The notes under the pieces are model-generated. The model worked only from the letters and a program-made list of their open reading frames with translations. It made no database searches and was not told the DNA's origin. Shown here in pieces: positions 12,001-23,727 of a DNA stretch of 64,000 bases. Numbering within the stretch: the stretch's first letter is position 1; each line of letters starts with the position of its first letter. Source of the stretch: Heliopora coerulea (lineage: Eukaryota; Cnidaria; Anthozoa; Scleralcyonacea; Helioporidae). A program made the position numbers and the translations under genes. The stretch is from contig JASJOG010000077.1 in NCBI GenBank assembly GCA_030142905.1, forward strand, positions 124,001-188,000. The letters are read 5' to 3'.

Positions 12001-13255
12001 ACAAGTTGTTGCGTTATATCATAGAATATTGGTACTGAGATTAGACTGCAGTAAAGTGGTTGTGGAGATTAATTGGAACAAGTGTAATATAGGAGTAATA
12101 AAAATGTAGAAATGAACTATTTTCTACGGATCTAGCATATGGTTACCGTCAAAATAACATAATACACTAATTAAATGCAGTTCGGAAGTGAGCAATTGTA
12201 ACGACTGATCCTCTCGAACTGAAACGTACGAGTTAATCCTCTGACAACGTAAATGGTTCTTTTGGGCCTTGACCTGAATTCTAAAATGCTAAGGAGTTTT
12301 GTTTTCTAAGCCTTACAAATTTTGATCATTTATCATTTTTATTCCTGTTGTTAATTTGCTTTTATTCTTCATTGCGTTGATGGAGTAAGATTTAATATTT
12401 ACAAATTTGGCTTTAAAGTCTAACTGCTGTTTTATCATTTTCTCGACTTTCAGAAAAGGTTTTCAAATCATGCAGGACTATTCATGAAATAAACAGGTAT
12501 AGAAATTGCATAAATGAATGAGCAATTATATGATAGTTAGAACTGGCATAAACATTTTACGCTACGTATGGTATTTGAAAATTTGTAGAATCTTATAAGC
12601 CACTCCGTACTCCAAAGCTTACTGTATTACTAAGGCGAAGCCAGACTTATTATCGGGACTACTTCGTTTTCGTTCACACACAGTATCGTCAAACAATCTG
12701 ATTTCTTACAAATTTTGACGAAAGTAAACATGGCTTTTAACTGTTCACCAAGGCAATTATTTGGACACAATTCAGACTAAGGTTATTGTGATATAAGGGG
12801 ATGGGTTAGCTATCTTTTATAGAAAATATGAGGTTTATTATGTATGATTCAAAATTCCTTGGCCTTTAACCATAAACATGCATGATTTTTTATTCTTTTG
12901 CTCTTAGCAATCACTTGACTTGCGCTCTGTTCTTTCATTAGTTCTATTGCTGAAATTTATTGTTGTTGTACAGCAACTGTGTGGTTGTCGCGAGCGAGGA
13001 TCCAGGCGGAATCTCAATCTTAGAACAAATATTAATGCCCAGCAAAGTAGACGCAATGAGGCCATAATTTATTAAAGAAATCTGTTTATTAACAGGACTA
13101 ACGTTTCGTTGTGTCTCGCAACATTATCAGAGTATAAATTTAGCAGAGAATAAATCATCAGAGAATAAATTAAACGGTATCGTATTTACAAGGTTAAAGA
13201 TATAAAGTAGGTGTTATATTACAAGATGTATGAGAAACGGAAATGGATAGAATGG

Positions 13256-13311
<56 letters not shown>

Positions 13312-16300
13312 CCGAGCTTAGATTGGCATTCAAGGAAGGTTTAAATTTAGAAATAATAAGACTTTCTCTTACTAAAAGTTCAGAGGCAGAAGAACAGGAG
13401 GATAAGATTTTAAAGTCGTATCATCTAGGAGCCTTCGCCGAGACAGGTAAAAAGCTTCTTAACCCATCACCTTCCAACGTCTTAACTCACTTCACTGAGA
13501 CTGGCCACACTGCATCACTCAACGACTTCAAAATCCTAACCTCCTGTTCTTCTGCCTCTGAACTTTTAGTAGGAGAAAGTCTTATTATTTCTAAATTTAA
13601 ACCTTCTTTGAATGCCAATCTAAGCTCGGTTCTCTCTCTCTCTTAACCATTCTATCCATTTCCGTTTCTCATACATCTTGTAGTATAACACCCACTTTAT
13701 ATCTTTAACCTTGTAAATACGATACCCGTTTAATTTATTCATACTCTGATGATGTTGCGAGACGCAACGAAACGTTAGTCCTGTTAATAAACTTATTTCT
13801 TTTATAAATCATGGCCTTATTGCGTGTACTTTGCTGGGCATTAATATTTGTTCTAAAACTGTGTGGTTGAGAGGACTAAACTTAATAATGCCATTTCACC
13901 ACGAAATGGGATAAGCAAGGATAACAGGATAATATTTTGTTTCACCAAGTTAGCAGTAAAAAGCATGGTTTATATATAATAAAATACAACCACAGATTTT
14001 TATAAAATGATACATCTGGACACAAATGAAAGTGAAGAGAGTTTCTCAGCAAAATGAGTAGAGGACAAATTTAGCTAAAGCAGCAGTAAATTGACTAAGA
14101 ACTGAAATGTAGCTTCTAAAAGGGTGAATTTATTGAGAAAATATTGGATAAACTAAGATATAAATACTCTAGAGGTAGAACTCCTAATGGTAGCATTTTC
14201 ACTGGGCGTTTACAATACCTCAATCTATTAGCCTTAAGCCCCTAAAGGAGTGAGAATAACTGGTTTAGATTACAATACTCATTTGCTCTTTGCAATTGAA
14301 TTATTAATTTTTATTAATAACTGTTATTTATTTCGTTAATTTCATGTTAATTTCTCTTCTGAGCTTTGTATTCCTAATCTTAAATGTTTAAAGTTAAGGT
14401 CATAAGTTGCATGTAATTTCCTGGCAGATTAACTTTAAGCTACTTGCATGGTGTTTTAGTTCAGCTGAGAATGGTGTTTATCGTATTGAAGCAAACACAA
14501 CATCGGGCTATACTAAAGCCTATTGTCAAATGACGTCCCTTACTGGATGTCCAGGTGAAGGATGGACTATGGTGATGAAGATTGATGGGAAAAAGGTATG
14601 GTTATAAATTTTGAAACGTATACATGGATTATGCCTCATTTTATGCATGTTATCTATCAAATCAGACCTTTTGTAGATTCAGAATATTCGTACTAAAGAT
14701 AATCACCCCCTCACTCTAGCGCTGTCTTGTTCCAACATAACACCGTGATCAGTACTGCGTTTCAAAAGACATCCTGCTCTTGTTTGATCAGATGAAACGG
14801 TTTTAATACGGTCATTTTAACCGCATACACTAATATCTCATACACTACTATGGCAAAGAGTACTTGAAATTAAAATCATACTCTCAGGTCGATTAGTTTT
14901 TCATACTGGAAGAGTAAGTGATCTTATACATCCTTAAGCGGATGCTGGCTGGAGATTATAATAAGCCATGTAATTGATTTCGAGGATTGGATGAAACTAC
15001 TCATTAAAAAAAAAAATCATATAATTATAATTTAGAGTCGGACAGTTTGTAAAGTGCAGCTTGTTTATAGGAGGGTTCTCAGTCATCAATCTCGTCTAAC
15101 CCTTGTTTTTGCATGCCTTTATTTTGCACTTTGCTTTTTCAGCTCACTCCCTTTTAGAGGCCTTTTTCGGCAAGCAACTACCTCAATTCCGCACGATGAT
15201 GCAATCTACCAAACCTAAACTGATCTTTTATTCGTCATGTACTGTTAATGATGTCGATAATTTTTTCCAAAACAAGCTGACCATGCAGTGGCGTTTTGAT
15301 CACGATCGGCTTCTAGCGTCAGATTTAATTGGTGCTACTCCGCCTCCCCAACTACCAACCCAAAAATGACAACGGTAATTCAATGAACATGTTTTGATGG
15401 ACAATGTACCCCCTTCAGCATTCAGAGGAGTGAAATTGTAATGGGTGTTAGCAATATTTTTATATTTTTTCGATGACATCATAATTTGTTTCGCCCTCCA
15501 TCTCGTGTACAGGGTCGATTGCTCCCTATTTCTCTCGCTCCACCATTATGATAATGACTATGAAGATTGTTAGAATATTGTGCTCTGATATTCTGTAAGT
15601 TAATTGTGTTAATTAATTGTCTTGATGAAATATGTGTAATAGCCTAACAGGAACTGTTATAATGGAATAAGGAAAACTCGGAAGTGCGCCACATGCATTC
15701 CGATTGATGAGAACTAATTTAATTCATATCCTGTAATCTTTATAAATCCTTTTATGGTAACGATTCATGTATATATAGAAATATGATTGAAATAAAGTAA
15801 CTTAAGTCTGTGTGTATAACTCCTGAAGTTAAGTTGTGCGTTGGGCTTCGTAATCAAGATACAGCGATGGCAACAGCACAAAACCCAACAAAGATAATGA
15901 TAGTGAAAGTAATAGTGGCCAAGATAATGATTATGATAATGATGGTGATAATAACATAATGATAATGAATATGAAAATTATAAGGATAACGATAATGAAA
16001 ATGATAGTGACAGTAATAATGGCCATGATGGCAGTAGTGACAATTTCGATAATGATCATGATGATACTGGTAACGATAATGATAATCATAATGATAACGA
16101 TAATGATAATAACAATGACAATCATAACAATTATATATGATAAACTAGCTTATGTCAAACTTACAATTCTAATACTGATATATCTTTTATTCTTTCATTC
16201 TAATTTTTCTTCTTTTAGAACACATTCCATTTCCACTCCAAATATTGGAATGAGACTTTGAGTTATGAGCCTAATGGAGGACAAACGGCATTTGACGATA

Positions 16301-16764
16301 AAGAGACAATGCTTCCGACATATTGGAGTACGTCGTTTGAGCAGCTTTGCGTTGGAATGAAAGTTGGTAGTTCTACTAAATTTGTAACCATTAACTTCAA
16401 CGCAAGTTCCTTGTACAGCCTGATCGCAGACGGAAAATACCGAGCAACAAACATTGGACGTGAAAAATGGAAGTCACTCATTGTTGGTTCGTCTCTCCAA
16501 AGAAACTGTAATAAGGAAGGTTTTAATGTGAAAAGTTTTCGGGACTTAAATGCCAGTTTTCGCCTTGGAATTGCTGGAAACGAAGGGAACGATTGTCATT
16601 CTCCAGACTCTTTTCTAGGTTTTGGGGGAAACATCATTCAGCTCATCTGCATCAGCAGCTTCAGCTTGCCGACTGACTACAATATTTGCGGGAATTTTGC
16701 CGGGTGCTCACCAGACAATGGAGACAAAGTTATCAAAGCAACGGGATATATTTTAGTTCGTTAA
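8902..16764 (+). CDS. Secreted PAN / EGF / fibrinogen-related protein, copy B (complete)
   Basis: Six exons join in frame: 8902-9022, 10510-10727, 11691-11811, 12454-12496, 14460-14595 and 16219-16764. The total is 1185 nt, or 394 residues plus TAA. Residues 1-25 or so are a hydrophobic signal peptide (MMYGFGFWVFMLNLVFIFLL). Next come a PAN/apple module with five Cys (about 42-113), a seven-Cys EGF-like module (about 116-152), a short linker, and a fibrinogen-related domain (about 168-394). No membrane segment follows, so the protein should be secreted. Every intron has GT/AG ends and compatible phases, which supports the model strongly. The domain order recalls coral skeletal organic matrix protein 5-like proteins (from memory); a secreted adhesion or lectin role is inferred. 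ATTAAA at 17185 is a possible poly(A) signal. Confidence 0.88.
10510..10727 (+). CDS. Copy B exon 2: PAN/apple domain
   Basis: The acceptor is CAACAG and the donor is GTAAGC. It encodes SSHYVGSWLECGQRCLQHTA, then CEFFNYNP and NCQLAN, the Cys and NY pattern of PAN/apple domains, which bind protein or carbohydrate. It is 218 nt long, entering in phase 1 and leaving in phase 0. Confidence 0.85.
11691..11811 (+). CDS. Copy B exon 3: EGF-like domain
   Basis: This 121-nt exon follows TGTAG, with donor GTACGT. It shares with copy A the pattern CQNxGEC...CICKVxYTGKNC and the extra Cys. Confidence 0.87.
12454..12496 (+). CDS. Copy B micro-exon (linker)
   Basis: This 43-nt exon lies between TTTCAG and GTATAG (EKVFKSCRTIHEIN). 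It is the counterpart of 2171-2213. Confidence 0.8.
13096..13130 (-). ncRNA. Hammerhead-ribozyme-like core (left arm, degraded)
   Basis: On the minus strand it reads CTGATAA, then a stem-loop GTTGCG/CACAAC, then GAAA, CGTTA and GTC. The CTGATAA departs from the CTGANGA consensus, so activity is doubtful. Confidence 0.5.
13257..13309. repeat. (GA)n microsatellite
   Basis: About 50 bp of pure AG repeat at the edge of the left arm of the fold-back element. The right arm holds only a short CT run at the matching place. Confidence 0.95.
13323..13646 (+). pseudogene. Penelope-like GIY-YIG C-terminal fragment
   Basis: From about residue 35 the frame reads LGAFAETGKKLLNPSPSNVL, HFTETGHTASLNDFKIL and ESLIISKFKPSLNANLSS. 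This is the familiar C-terminal tail of cnidarian Penelope-like elements, after the GIY-YIG endonuclease core. The first third is read through the inverted left arm and is not native. There is no start or RT domain, so this is a fragment. Confidence 0.75.
13746..13780 (+). ncRNA. Hammerhead-ribozyme-like core (right arm, intact consensus)
   Basis: CTGATGA (13746-13752) is followed by a six-base stem GTTGCG/CGCAAC with an AGA loop, GAAA at 13769-13772, then CGTTA and GTC (13778-13780). C-GUUA-G can form the very short helix III seen in Penelope-element hammerheads. TTTATT upstream and AATAAA downstream could close part of helix I. Type-specific consensus bases are all present. Self-cleavage is inferred, not shown. 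Confidence 0.7.
14460..14595 (+). CDS. Copy B exon 5: start of fibrinogen-related domain
   Basis: The acceptor is TTTTAG and the donor is GTATGG; length is 136 nt. The protein is nearly identical to the copy A exon at 3078-3213. Confidence 0.87.
15885..16140. repeat. GATAAT/ATGATA microsatellite in last intron of copy B
   Basis: Imperfect hexamer/trimer tract (GATAATGATA) ending about 80 bp before the last exon. It corresponds in place to 4555-4735 of copy A. Confidence 0.9.
16219..16764 (+). CDS. Copy B last exon: fibrinogen-related C-terminus
   Basis: It starts after CTTTTAG (NTFHFHSKYW) and ends at TAA 16762-16764. It contains YWSTSFEQLCVGMK, SLYSLIADGK and NICGNFAGC, shared with copy A. 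Potential N-glycosylation sites include NASS and NETL. Confidence 0.9.
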   Translation, partial: NTFHFHSKYWNETLSYEPNGGQTAFDDKETMLPTYWSTSFEQLCVGMKVGSSTKFVTINFNASSLYSLIADGKYRATNIGREKWKSLIVGSSLQRNCNKEGFNVKSFRDLNASFRLGIAGNEGNDCHSPDSFLGFGGNIIQLICISSFSLPTDYNICGNFAGCSPDNGDKVIKATGYILVR

Positions 16765-19440
16765 AATTATGCTCCAACACACGCCACTCGTGAAACACGC
16801 AACTTGCAAATGATTTACAGGCTTGAACAACGTTGTACTGCACCCCGTGAGCAATATTGTGCAATATCTCGTGAGTTATTTTGTTGTCAACAGTGTTGTA
16901 CAGCCATGACAACGAAGCGCGCTGTTTCATAACTTATAAAAAATTCTTAACAACTTCCAATCGCATAAATCACGGTGGACATGTTATAATTGCATTAATA
17001 CACTTTTCCATATTCCAACAAACAAGAACTATCGCGTTATTGCCAAATTTATACGGTCAAATATCTTCGAGGCAATGATTACCGGTCTGACTGGTTAATC
17101 AATGTTTTTCTTCCATGGTGACAATGTAGTTACAGGACTGTCCAACCTGCTGCGGAACCTGTCCGGATTTTGCATGTTGTCTAAATTAAAGTGTTAAAAA
17201 GTGCTGATAAGTGAGAAGAATGTTTCCGATAATTTGCAATTCAATCTATTGATGTAATTTGGGCATACAGTTTTTCACTAGCGACCTTTGTTCAGGTAAG
17301 ATGGTTTATCGAAGACAGTGCAGTAACGTTGTACTTTATTGATTTAAATCATTGTTGACAGTGACATCATTGAGTCACATTTCACTGTAGACCTCGGTAT
17401 TGAAGAGGGTAATAATAATTTTTGTAGGTCTATGTAAACAACGCAATAACTCGTATGTTTAACGGCACAGTGCTTTTCATGCACTGAATCTCAACTTTGG
17501 TTTTTAGAGTAACTTTAGTGTCCAATAATTGACGATTTTGATCATGATATTGACTTCAGTTGTTGAAAGCTCAAACCAGTTGGGCTATCGTTGTCACAAA
17601 TAAATCTATTGCTTGCAATCGACTACCTACGAGAACCTGAACAAAGAATTCTCGAATGCTGTCTTCCAGTTTTTGCATAAAATACGACTGATAGTTTTCA
17701 AAAACAATCACAGGACTATCGACGCGTTTCGTATCCCGACCATTAACAAAAATATGGAGAGATTCAGCGTCAAATCTCTGCCGAGGTATTGTCTCTTTCT
17801 TGGAAAAGGCTCAAGGCTAAAACAAAAGGTCACCATTTTAACATTTTTATCTATTTGGGGACAGCCCTGCCTCCTATGTAGTTTTTGAATACCCGATATA
17901 GTGCCTACAGCTTTTAATCTTAATCCTAGAGGTCCCGTGTGCTTTCTTGCCGAAAGAATCTGGTCCAGCATGTCATATCAGACATTGATTGGTTAAAGAG
18001 TGTGCTGAAACCAGCAAGACGCTCTTATTTCTTATCTTTTTATATTGCTCTGAAGTGCTCAGTATTTAGGCTGGTACATAAATATTCGGATTTCCTGTAA
18101 GGTCTTAGGAGGACTGTAGTTTAGCGACTGCACATAACGCCATCATTCGACTGCTAGGAAAAGCTTAATTCGGTTGCGTCCAAATGACGATGAACTACGA
18201 TATTTAAAACTATTTTATCAACATTAATTCTAATCCAAACTCCACCCCAACCTAAACCTAAGTCTAAAGGTTTGTCAAAGCGATGCTATTGATACTAATC
18301 CTAACCCAAAAACCCAATCTTAATCCTAAGCTCTTCTGCGTGTACAATTTTTTCACGGTGTGAATTGTGTCCTCTAAGCAACTGCTCAACTGCAGTGAGA
18401 AACCAATTTTTAAACACTTTTATTAATATTTATTCTAACCCAAAATCCCAAAACCCAAAAAATTGGCTAAAACGATTTATGTTCTAATCCAAACGTCATA
18501 GTTAACCCCAAACTTGTCTACGGCATTTTTGAGGCGTGTACATTCCTCTGACGGCGTCATTTGCTCACGCTAAACTGCACTCTAGCCAAGGTCTCCTGTA
18601 GAGATATTATCCTAAATTTGTCTAAAAGATCCTTTAAGCTTTTTCCAACAATTTCTCGCAGCTGAATGAAATCGTTAGGCTTTGGTGTCCCTTTAGATGA
18701 TAATGAGTTGAGGAGGAATGGTGATCATTAAAGGAGGGAATGTTTCCGAGCGTTGTAATTCCGCCACATTAGTGCAAAATAGCTAGACGTGCAAAGCTGA
18801 ACTTTATTTCATTACCGTAAGCACAATTATCCGTGTTGCATCGCCCACCGAGGCACTGTCTTTTTTTCAGGTTGTAGGACTATTCAGTCCAAAAACAAAA
18901 CAATGTCGTGTTAAAATTTTTACCATGTTGTGTCATTTTCCTCTCCCAATGGCTCCTAGCTTTTGTCGACGATTAAATATAAAGTCCTTGACTAGTTGAA
19001 GGATCAGGGCGTGATACTTTCAGGTGGACTGAAAGACAAACTCTCTTGACAATGTACTGTATAGAGCGCGTGAAAAAAATTGGGTTGGTTAACTGTCAAA
19101 ACGCGATTTCAAAACTGTAAAATTCAGGAGAAAGGGCATTTATTGGAATAAACGAACTTGTTAACTTTTACTACATCTACAGTACTGGGCTTTGAGGACT
19201 AACAACGCGGTACGCTTGTATAATGCATCCAATCTCAAGCACTGCTTGAGAAGAGTGTGGAAAAGGGTAAACGAAGCTGAGAAAACTATTGCTCAGATTT
19301 AGCCACTCAGCCTCGAATCTCCAGCCGAAAATGCTAAAGAATGTTGTGACGATAATTCAGAGCTTGATATTTCTTAATGACTCAACATAATGACTCAACA
19401 TATTAATTATTATATTCATGTTTCTTGAAAAAAACGGTTA
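16765..19440. other. Intergenic stretch without recognisable genes
   Basis: Contains the copy B 3' flank (ATTAAA at 17185, AATAAA at 17599). Frames at 17613-17888 (+) and 17708-17971 (-) are short and unrecognised. Between about 18225 and 18510 there is a degenerate CTAACCC/CCTAAA-rich patch, probably part of a dispersed repeat. Confidence 0.5.
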
Positions 19441-19625
19441 AATTTTGGGTGAGTCATGAGATAAAGTGGTTAATCAATGTTTACTCGTGTGATAAAGCAT
19501 TTAAAAGCGCTCGTGAAGCTTGAAAAGCCACTCATCGCCTACGTCTCCTCGGGGCCGTTAAGCTTCATTGGCGATGTTAAACTCTTTATCACACTCGTGA
19601 CCATCGACTAACCCTTCCTAATCGG
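19441..19625. repeat. Imperfect fold-back (MITE-like) repeat
   Basis: The left half (GTGTGATAAAGCATTTAAAAG) and the right half read in reverse (GTGTGATAAAGAGTTTAACA) match with substitutions over about 70 bp, around a GC-richer centre. No coding capacity is seen. It resembles a short non-autonomous element. Confidence 0.6.
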
Positions 19626-20029
19626 GGTATTCCCAATCGAATCTGAATATATCATATTACTTGGAAGTTTGATGCAAAGTTAACAGGGCAAAGGGACTTT
19701 CATCAACGGAAGAGCTATTCCAGCAAGAATGTAAGAACATCTGAAGTATATTTCTGCGCCTCAAGTTCACTCCAGGCCTGCTGAGCTCGACCATAACAGC
19801 TGTCTTTCACAATCTGGAGTTGAACCCTAAAGCAATCAAGGAGAGAAAGTCAATCGATCAAAATTGTACTGGCATACAAACACCAAAAATCGACTGACGC
19901 TCGAAGACGACAACTTCAAGATCTAAGCACAAAAAATGGCAGGCAATTGAAACCTACCTACACAAGCCGAAATATCAGAGATGATTTAAGAAATAGTGAA
20001 AATAAACCAGCCCTATTATCTCATAAATG

Positions 20030-20640
20030 CGTTGTGTAGCATTTTCAGTGTGATTAGTGTGAAGCTGATAATGTTGCCATACTAACCGACAGTTACACCA
20101 ACCAACTGAACACCATAAGACGTCAGCTATTGGTAAGCACATTCAGAACGTGCAAAGAGGCAGTCATAGTGATTTAAATATGTTTTCGGTCCTTCACAAA
20201 TGCAAAGGAAAGTTTGAATGTCTGATCTTTGAAATGTTGTTTATTAGAGATTTAAAACCGTTATTGAACACGAAATCGAACTCTATAAGAGCTAAACTTT
20301 TTACATTATAGTGTGATTGTCCATAGTTTTAGATCCATTGTCCGAAATCTCGCCGCGTTTAAAAAGAGAAGAAAGATATTTCTGGAGAGAAGCTAAATTT
20401 TGGAATGTCGGAAAAATTGTACAATATTTGGTTGTACATAATTTGCATAAATTTTGCCAATTTATTGTACTGTCGTAATTAGGATAATTTCATTTCATTG
20501 TTGTCTATTTTAATATCTTCATATAATTTTCTATTTAACCTCTGTTAATAATCTTAGTCAGTTTACTTGAAAATCATGTCAGGATGATGTCGAAACGTCG
20601 GTAAATATATCGCTAATTTTTATTCTCAAAAAAAAAAATT
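20030..20640 (+). pseudogene. Decayed Penelope-like element 3' end (GIY-YIG C-terminus)
   Basis: Fragmented frames read FQCD*CEAD near 20048, then KTSAIGKHIQNVQ, and after a one-base frameshift near 20160 SVLHKCKGKFECLIFEMLFI and RAKLFTL before TAG at 20309. This is the terminal part of a GIY-YIG Penelope-like protein. The non-coding tail carries ATGATGTCGAAACGTC near 20584 and ends in an A-run at about 20640. Confidence 0.7.
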
Positions 20641-20720
20641 CCCCTGGGCATCTAACTTTGGTGCCCTCTTATTCTAGTATCCAAGGGCAATTGCTCCCAG
20701 CTCCCCCTCACTACGTCACT
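20641..20720. mobile_element. Terminal fragment of a hAT-like element
   Basis: The last bases, read on the minus strand, are CAGTGACGTAGTGAGGG, the CAGTG..GTA start common to hAT termini. The partner end was not located, so this is a remnant at best. Confidence 0.4.
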
Positions 20721-21650
20721 GATGCATTCGACGAAGATCATGAAATCATGGCGAATAATCAACGATTTTAAAAGATTAATTAAAGCACTTGAAATACCGA
20801 AAGAACTACGGTCATATTGATCATCTATTCAAGTTTTGTATGAAACAACTCAGCCATACAATACCTAGATCATTTTTCTGCATGAAAATCATGCTAGAAA
20901 TTCTTCCAAGAGATGAAAAGTCATCTTCATTCTAACTTGTAAGCTTTGATTTTGATAACTTCATCGAAGGGTTCACCGGCTCCATTATCGAACAATTCGC
21001 TTTCAAATAGCCACTCGACTTTCTTTCTAGTAATTATTTATAAACACGACGTTTAACGTTCTTATTCAATATCCTTTAATCAACGCTTGTTCAAAGCATC
21101 TCAGCGTCTTTGATTACATCATACTGCAGACAAACTGCTCAAAAATCGTTAATTGTTAATGCCAGAATGAAACCATCAAACAATACTGTACACCAATATT
21201 GTTGGCTCGTAATGATGAAGAGAAGGAAACATGATTCAATACTTGTCGCACGTCAACATTTCTTGACTAAAATATGACTGAAATCGAACTTTCACTCAAC
21301 TTGCATGCGGGAGCAAAACTCAAGGGGTGTGTGTGGGGAAGCAAAATCCCCCAAAGTTTTAGAAACCAAAATTGACAGGGCAAAATCAAAGATCTCGCTG
21401 GGCAACCCAGAGTATAAGTATTTAGTGATGTGAGGAGATAACTTGAATGAAATTTTTAAAAATTAACTGTAAAAATATTGTTTGTGTTCAGAAAAATATA
21501 TCATGAGATAGCTTGCTGTTTCTAAACTCCCTACTAATTTCATGTGGATTTTTTATATTTTGATTAACGCATGGCATCGTTAAACAGCGCTACCTGGCAA
21601 TGATCTGCCAGAATACTTATTTTTGTTGGTTTTTTTGTCAAAATACATAC

Positions 21651-21685
<35 letters not shown>

Positions 21686-21794
21686 CATGGGAGCTCAGAA
21701 GTTTTCTGAGATAAAAGCTTGAGAACAAACTTTTCATCATATATATACATGTATATATATATAAGCGTGTCACTGTATATTTTTTAGCGTGTCA

Positions 21795-21864
<70 letters not shown>

Positions 21865-23727
21865 GTGTTGTATAATTTACAGCATACTTGGAGCATTGTG
21901 ATACGTTGCCAGCTGCCATCACATATGCAGACTAAATAGGGTCATTGCAGTCGGGCCTTGTATTGTAAGAGGCCTATTTGATTAAATTTTACTAGGAAGC
22001 CGCACGGCAACACAGATTCTGGCGGGGCAATTTTATCTTCACAATCCCCAAAGAAAAGGACCTAACAACGGTCCTGCTTGCATGCATCGTTGGATCAATT
22101 CACCAGTTCTTATTTGTGCAAATTATTCACTTTAAATGCTGTCAGAAAATCCACTTTGTTATCTTATTGGAAGGTTATTGAACTTCATATATGTCCATGA
22201 GTTACAAATAAGTGGCTAACGGACCTTGGTGGGTTCAATACCTTTTATTTAAAGCTTGCTTTACCCCATTTTAATGTTAGTCCCCACGAAAAAAACCGCA
22301 AGTTAACGATTCTTATGAGTTCACTACCCAGGAAAGGTTTAACGTTGGTCTTCTTCACTTTATATATTTCACCAAGTTCTTTTTAGAGGTCATTAGTTGC
22401 AATATCTTTTTGGTTCATGTGCTTTTGAATAAAACCAGTGAGTAAAAGTTGAATATACCCTTCAGTAACATAATTGTTGATATAGTTGTATTATAAATGT
22501 AGCCTAACTATGACTGTGTATCAGTGTATGATAGTCGAGTTTTCATCGTTCAACAATCTCATCGTCATATATAGTCTAGTGTTCTGGACTTTAAACCAGA
22601 AAGATGCAACAGTTAAATTCTTAGTATCTGTTCACTTTTCCTGGAAAAACGGCAATAAGCTATCAGTTAAGGCGAAAGACAGAAAAAGCGCCAACGATAC
22701 AATACAATAATTAGCCGCAAGGAAGCCGTGGTGATGTATTGCGTGGTTGATATTAGTTGATTATTTTGTTCAATCCTTCAAAATGCGTCCGCGATGTTCA
22801 AGACTAGTGTTCTGCAGCTTTAAAACAGAACAAACGAGCTAAGTCATATTTTTAGCGAATAGCAAGAAATTAATGTCCTCGTCATGCAATCTAGCACAAA
22901 AATGAAGTGAAAAGTAAGTGTTCGAAGCCACAAAAAAACAGATTGTACAGTTCTATGTCAACATCATTCAGGGGCGCAACCCCTGTCCTTTTTGTGGTAA
23001 ATCTTATATGTACCGTTCTAGTGACCGTCTTTTGCCATCATTTCCCAAAGCCACGCAGATCTACTTCACTCGAAATGATCTAAATCACCCCCGCAGGGCC
23101 TTAATACTGCCATCTGACCCCTGCCTTCCCTGCCTTCCCGGTTGCGTTCCTGATCATTACAGTCTCGAACGTGAGTTTCTTTCAAGCCTGGTGCCACCAA
23201 AATACAATGGTTACTTGGTTAATTCAAAGGTTGTCACCAGGTTATAAACATGTCCTTGGTATTCCAATAAGTCATCCAGTTGTAATTTAAATCGTACCAG
23301 GCAGGTCATTATTTCCTGGTATGTAACCTGAATTTACAATTCATAAAGGAATGAGTCGTCTAATAGTTGGCGCCACAGTGCATGGTTGCTCACCTGTCTC
23401 TGACTTCTATGACCAGGTTTGATTCCAGCTTCGCTTGGATGTTTCATTGATTGATTACACTGGATGCATCTGAGAGGAGTGTTGTGAGAATAAAAGATTT
23501 AAGAAACTGACTTAGTGCAATGCTGAAAAGTATAGCGTAATTCAAAAAAGATGTTTTCTTTCCTAAAGAGAAGCAACGCCAAAATACAATGCTTGTCAGC
23601 GGGATCATTTTCATTAAGGCAATCTGCCAAGTAATTAACAAAAAATGTATGAAAATTTATGAAAATGTTATAAAGAAGGAACAGCACTTTATGCTACCAC
23701 TTCATTGTTAGGTGACGATCCACGGAG
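20721..23727. other. Upstream region of the large + strand gene
   Basis: No gene is recognised. AT microsatellites lie at about 21649-21690 and 21796-21862. A frame at 22918-23247 (+) has a CPFCGK motif but no recognisable domain and is probably chance. The promoter of the gene starting at 23728 should lie near the right end, but no clear TATA or initiator could be chosen. Confidence 0.4.
21649..21862. repeat. Cluster of (TA)n microsatellites
   Basis: Three TA/ATAC runs are interspersed with a duplicated AGCGTGTCACTGTATAT segment. Confidence 0.9.

Larger units (their letters stand above)
12988..13856. mobile_element. Penelope-like fold-back element with hammerhead-like cores
   Basis: This 869-bp insertion is flanked by the 13-bp direct repeat AACTGTGTGGTTG (12975-12987 and 13857-13869). 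Its two arms (about 13020-13430 and 13530-13856) are inverted copies of each other, with a (GA)n tract in the left arm. The right arm reads as the C-terminus of a GIY-YIG Penelope-like protein. Each arm ends in a hammerhead-ribozyme-like core. The matching intron of copy A has no such insertion, so it arrived after the duplication. Confidence 0.85.

Noticed and set aside
18225..18510. CTAACCC/CCTAAA-rich patch resembling interstitial telomeric repeat
   Set aside because: The motif is too degenerate and never runs as consecutive TTAGGG units; more likely part of a dispersed repeat.
22918..23247. Frame with NPCPFCGKSYMYRSS suggesting a zinc finger
   Set aside because: Only one Cys pair is followed by unrelated sequence, with no His partners in spacing. 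Treated as chance.
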